The notes under the pieces: generated by a model
What the model was told of the DNA's origin: nothing
The model's database searches: none
The model's input: the letters and a program-made list of their open reading frames with translations, nothing else
Shown: positions 61,002 through 64,000 of the stretch, piece by piece
Numbering within the stretch: the first letter of the stretch is position 1
Layout of the letters: each line of letters begins with the position of its first letter
Translations under genes and position numbers: made by a program
DNA from: Anas platyrhynchos
Lineage: Eukaryota; Chordata; Aves; Anseriformes; Anatidae
Length of the DNA: 64,000 bases
Direction of reading: 5' to 3'
Assembly (NCBI RefSeq): GCF_047663525.1
Contig: NC_092604.1
Coordinates: 14,219,001-14,283,000 of the forward strand

Positions 61002-63621
61002 GGAGAGAGTTAGAATTTCTAACAGTTATGATGTGCAAGTACTGCCGAGTATCCCTTTTCTCTCAGGGACCCCGTCTTCCTGTCTCATGTTTTCCCTAGT
61101 ATGTGTTTACTGTACCTTTGCAATGTGTGGCCATCTCCTAGGGGGTTTGAATTCATCTGGACATGCCAAGATGCTTTGATCAAAAGAATTAAATTGTGGG
61201 CTTGTTTTTTTTCCACAGTAAGACATAAAATGCCCATCATCTTTCTACTTAAGGGCTCCTATCCCTAGCCCGTACCTTCTGTCTGTACTAGTGCTTGTGG
61301 TGACTGTTGTTTTCCATTTCACTGCATAAAGAGCCCTTAGAGGAGTACAGGGCAAGGAGAAAAGGCCACTGGCTAAATATGACAAACTGTCTCTGTACAT
61401 TCTAGACATGAAAAGAGGAATAACTTGTGATGGAATTTGGGTAAGGCTTGATCAGGATCTGGTTCCTGAGATCAGAGATCTGTAAAGATGTAGGAATGAC
61501 AACTTATCACTGCTGGGGACTGGTCTTACAGTTTGTACATAGCCCTCAAAACCCTTCAAATAAGCAAAGAAAAGTCAGGAATGTTGCACCTGTGTATAGT
61601 GCATAAATCCCACAAATCAAAGGTAGTGACCTGTGTGGGGTTAGTAAAGAAACCTCATGCCCTGTCAAACAAAAGTTATGTTGACAAATATGTATCCTTA
61701 TTGCCGAGAATGCAGTCTTCCCAATGGAGTGGATGCAAGCTAGGAACTTGGACAGTGGTTCTCTGTGCAGCATAGGGGGATGCTTAGAATACCAAGGTTA
61801 ATCTTCCAGTTTAATTGCTCCGTCGTTCCCTTGAGGTTTGTTTGTTACGTTTGATTTCTGGTTTATGCTTGACTTGTTTCAGCTCACAAGCACTGAATCA
61901 TTCTGTAGCTTTATTTGCTGACTGAAAGAACTGTCCTGCCAAAGCTATCTTTGTATGTATGGCTCTGATCATATCAATTTTGTTAACCATTTTAATCTTT
62001 ATTTCCATCATCAGTCAAGTGAAGTACAATTTACTGAAGTTTTCTCGGTAATGCTAGTAGAGTCAGGAAGCTGGCTGTCTTGTTTCTCTGCTGAAAGGAA
62101 CTTCCGTTTGTGAAGACAATGAACCTTAGTTTTAGGTGACAGCTCCAGTTCTTCCTTGTAAATCATTTGTCATATCCCTACCTGTTGATTTTGTTTTTTA
62201 GAGTGCCTAAATATTCATAATTTGATTTAAAACTGTTCATATGTCCTATTACAGCATGTAACATAAGACACAAATAGAAAAAACATCTGCTAGTATGTTG
62301 TGATACATTGGACATGCTTCCTGCATCAGAAGTCAATGGATGATGTTGAGATCTGTTTGTCCAATTGGAAAAGCAGGTACGATTGCTATATTATGACTTC
62401 TGCATTAATAAGAACAAGAATAACAATGAAAATATGAAGATTCTTGGGTACTTGATTACAGGCCTAGTCTTAGAAATATAAGATACAGTCTGCTACAGGT
62501 ACCCTCGGGGGACAAGTGTGTATTTGCTTTTTATGATAATATAGGATTGTACCTTTCTTTAGATCTTATTTTGAAATGTATACATTTCTCTAAAGCTCTT
62601 GGAACATATTTTCACATTGTATCAAGAAAGTTTTAGTACTAATAGCTTTGGAGTTATGTTGAACTTAATTGGCAAATCATCTTAGTTAAGAAGTCAGTGC
62701 AATGTCAGATGAGCTTCAAAGCTGGGGTGGGTTAAGGGGGGGGACAGAAGGCAATAGATGAAAACCACAAAAAGAAACTCGAAAGAATTAAAGTCAGTGG
62801 TTGGCTCCCACACTTTTCCTTGAAGGAAATGCTACCTTGCATATTGACATGTTCATTGTTATCTCGAAACCTCTGGCACACTGGGTAAACAGTTCAGAAT
62901 TGAGTCTACACTTTGATATTTCCTTCAATTAGGATTCCTTGTTTTTTGATGTAAATACTGAATGATTGATTTATTTCTTTAATAAGTATTGAGATTATTT
63001 TCTTAAATGGTAAACGTTTGTCTAAACAGAAATGCCATTGATGTCAAATTTATTTCAGAGTTGAATATACTACATATGTAGACCTAAAAAATAAATTTTA
63101 AAAATATTTTTTATGTTTGTGTTTGTATGCATATGCATACATGCACAGGCCTGTGGTTTTTCTTCATCACATTTTTCAAACTTCATGAAATACCTTTCAA
63201 AAATTATTCTTGGACAATTTAAACGTGCAGTTCCCTGCAAGTATCAGTGTAGTCTCTTAAGAACTTTTTTGACCTGCTTAATATTAGGATTCTGTTGGGA
63301 GGGTGAGGACTGCAAAGTTTCTTTTAGGTTAGACGTAGACTGTCCCAGGGACCCTGTGATGTGTTATAAGCAATTGAATTGTGAATGTTGCAGAGGGATA
63401 ATTTGATAGCAATGCAAGAGATCAGTAGATCAAGACTCTACCTTTTCTTTTACATAAGTATTTATACCAACTGTTTTGTTGACGCTCACCTTAAACAGAT
63501 CAATGTGGTAATTTAACTTCAACATGTGTAAGCATTTATTTTTGAAATGGAAAACTCTGTATTCATTCTCAGTTGTAAATCTTCTCACTTTTCTTTCAGA
63601 TTCCATTTTACATCAGTAGAA

Positions 63622-64000
63622 ATGGACAGCAGCAGTTTCATTCAGTTTGATGTGCCTGAGTACAGCAACACTGTTCTGAGCCAGTTAAACGAACTCCGCT
63701 TGCAAGGAAAGCTCTGTGACATAATTGTGCATATTCAGGGTCAGCCATTTCGAGCCCATAAAGCTGTCTTAGCTGCCAGTTCTCCATATTTCCGTGACCA
63801 TTCAGCATTAAGCACCATGAGTGGCTTATCTATATCAGTTATTAAAAATCCTAATGTTTTTGAACAATTGCTTTCATTTTGTTACACTGGAAGGATGTCC
63901 TTACAACTGAAGGATGTTGTTAGTTTTCTAACTGCAGCTAGCTTTCTACAGATGCAGTGCGTCATTGATAAATGCACACAGATACTGGAGAGTATTCATT
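63622..64000 (+). CDS. ZBTB34: Zinc finger and BTB domain-containing protein 34, N-terminal part
   Basis: The first 126 codons of ZBTB34; the window ends inside the gene (mammalian protein about 500 aa). The exon begins at 63600 after TTTCTTTCAG, with a 22-nt leader. The start MDSSSFIQFDVPEYSNTVLS is family-typical, with G at -3 and G at +4. Nearly the whole visible part is the BTB/POZ domain: LQGKLCDIIVHIQGQPFRAH, KAVLAASSPYF, FEQLLSFCYTGRMSLQLKDV, SFLTAASFLQMQCVIDKC. Known family members act as nuclear transcription repressors with C-terminal C2H2 fingers, which lie beyond the window. It is a tandem paralogue of ZBTB43: both share the BTB core FRAHKAVLAASSPYF and the LTAASFLQM motif. Confidence 0.96.
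   Translation, partial: MDSSSFIQFDVPEYSNTVLSQLNELRLQGKLCDIIVHIQGQPFRAHKAVLAASSPYFRDHSALSTMSGLSISVIKNPNVFEQLLSFCYTGRMSLQLKDVVSFLTAASFLQMQCVIDKCTQILESIH

Larger units (their letters stand above)
58229..63599 (+). other. ZBTB34: ZBTB34 leader intron
   Basis: Inferred intron of about 5.4 kb from GTGAGC at 58229 to the acceptor TTTTCTTTCAG ending at 63599. It holds a G-quadruplex-like motif close to the donor (58257-58280) and a small CR1 tail near 60.96 kb. A 221-codon open frame at 60514-61179 starts with TTG, overlaps the CR1 relic and has no domain, so it is not called. Confidence 0.75.

Noticed and set aside
60514..61179. 221-codon open frame in the ZBTB34 intron
   Set aside because: It begins with TTG, not ATG, has no recognisable domain, and reads through a CR1 tail at about 60.96 kb. 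An AT-moderate window this size can give such a frame by chance.
1..64000. CRISPR arrays, bacterial operons, tRNA or rRNA genes
   Set aside because: No spaced direct-repeat array, no operon-like packing and no cloverleaf or rRNA sequence was recognised. The intron, CpG-island and CR1 content is that of a vertebrate chromosome.

Overview
This is vertebrate genomic DNA, almost certainly from a bird. It carries several 5'-truncated CR1 LINEs ending in the typical octamer repeat (ATTCTRTG)n, one well-formed and one decayed avian endogenous-retrovirus-type solo LTR, intron-containing genes with CpG-island promoters, and AT-rich spacer. The style of the CR1 copies would fit a fowl or waterfowl genome, but the species cannot be fixed from this window.

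Layout. Positions 1 to about 45.9 kb are a gene-free intergenic tract. From the gene order known in human 9q33.3 (LMX1B, ZBTB43, ZBTB34, RALGPS1) it should be the spacer downstream of LMX1B. It holds five CR1 fragments (about 6.9, 13.7, 15.4, 16.2-17.1 and 35.9-36.5 kb), a near-complete solo LTR (40.4-41.4 kb), simple repeats, and several unannotated AT-rich blocks that could be conserved enhancers.

From 46 kb there are two tandem paralogous genes on the + strand. ZBTB43 has a CpG-island promoter and short first exon at about 46.0-46.5 kb, an intron of about 3.1 kb, a single coding exon (49667-51061, 464 aa, BTB plus three C2H2-type fingers), and a probable 3'UTR of about 5.2 kb ending near an AATAAA at 56294. 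ZBTB34 has a CpG island and first exon at about 57.9-58.2 kb, an intron of about 5.4 kb, and a coding exon starting at 63622 that the window cuts after 126 codons, just past the BTB domain.

The most interesting signal is that the two genes have kept the same promoter and leader architecture. Both have an ETS-like GGAAGCGGAAG element, then CGTTTCCGG about 75-80 bp before an upstream ATG, then a micro-ORF starting MRET/MRDT that runs exactly 25 nt to a GTGAGC splice donor in the same phase. If spliced directly to the coding exon, both micro-ORFs stop just ahead of the main ATG: 12 nt before it in ZBTB43 and 2 nt before it in ZBTB34. This suggests an ancestral, co-duplicated uORF that may control translation of both repressors. 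An old antisense LTR of the same family as the 40.4 kb copy also lies inside the probable ZBTB43 3'UTR.
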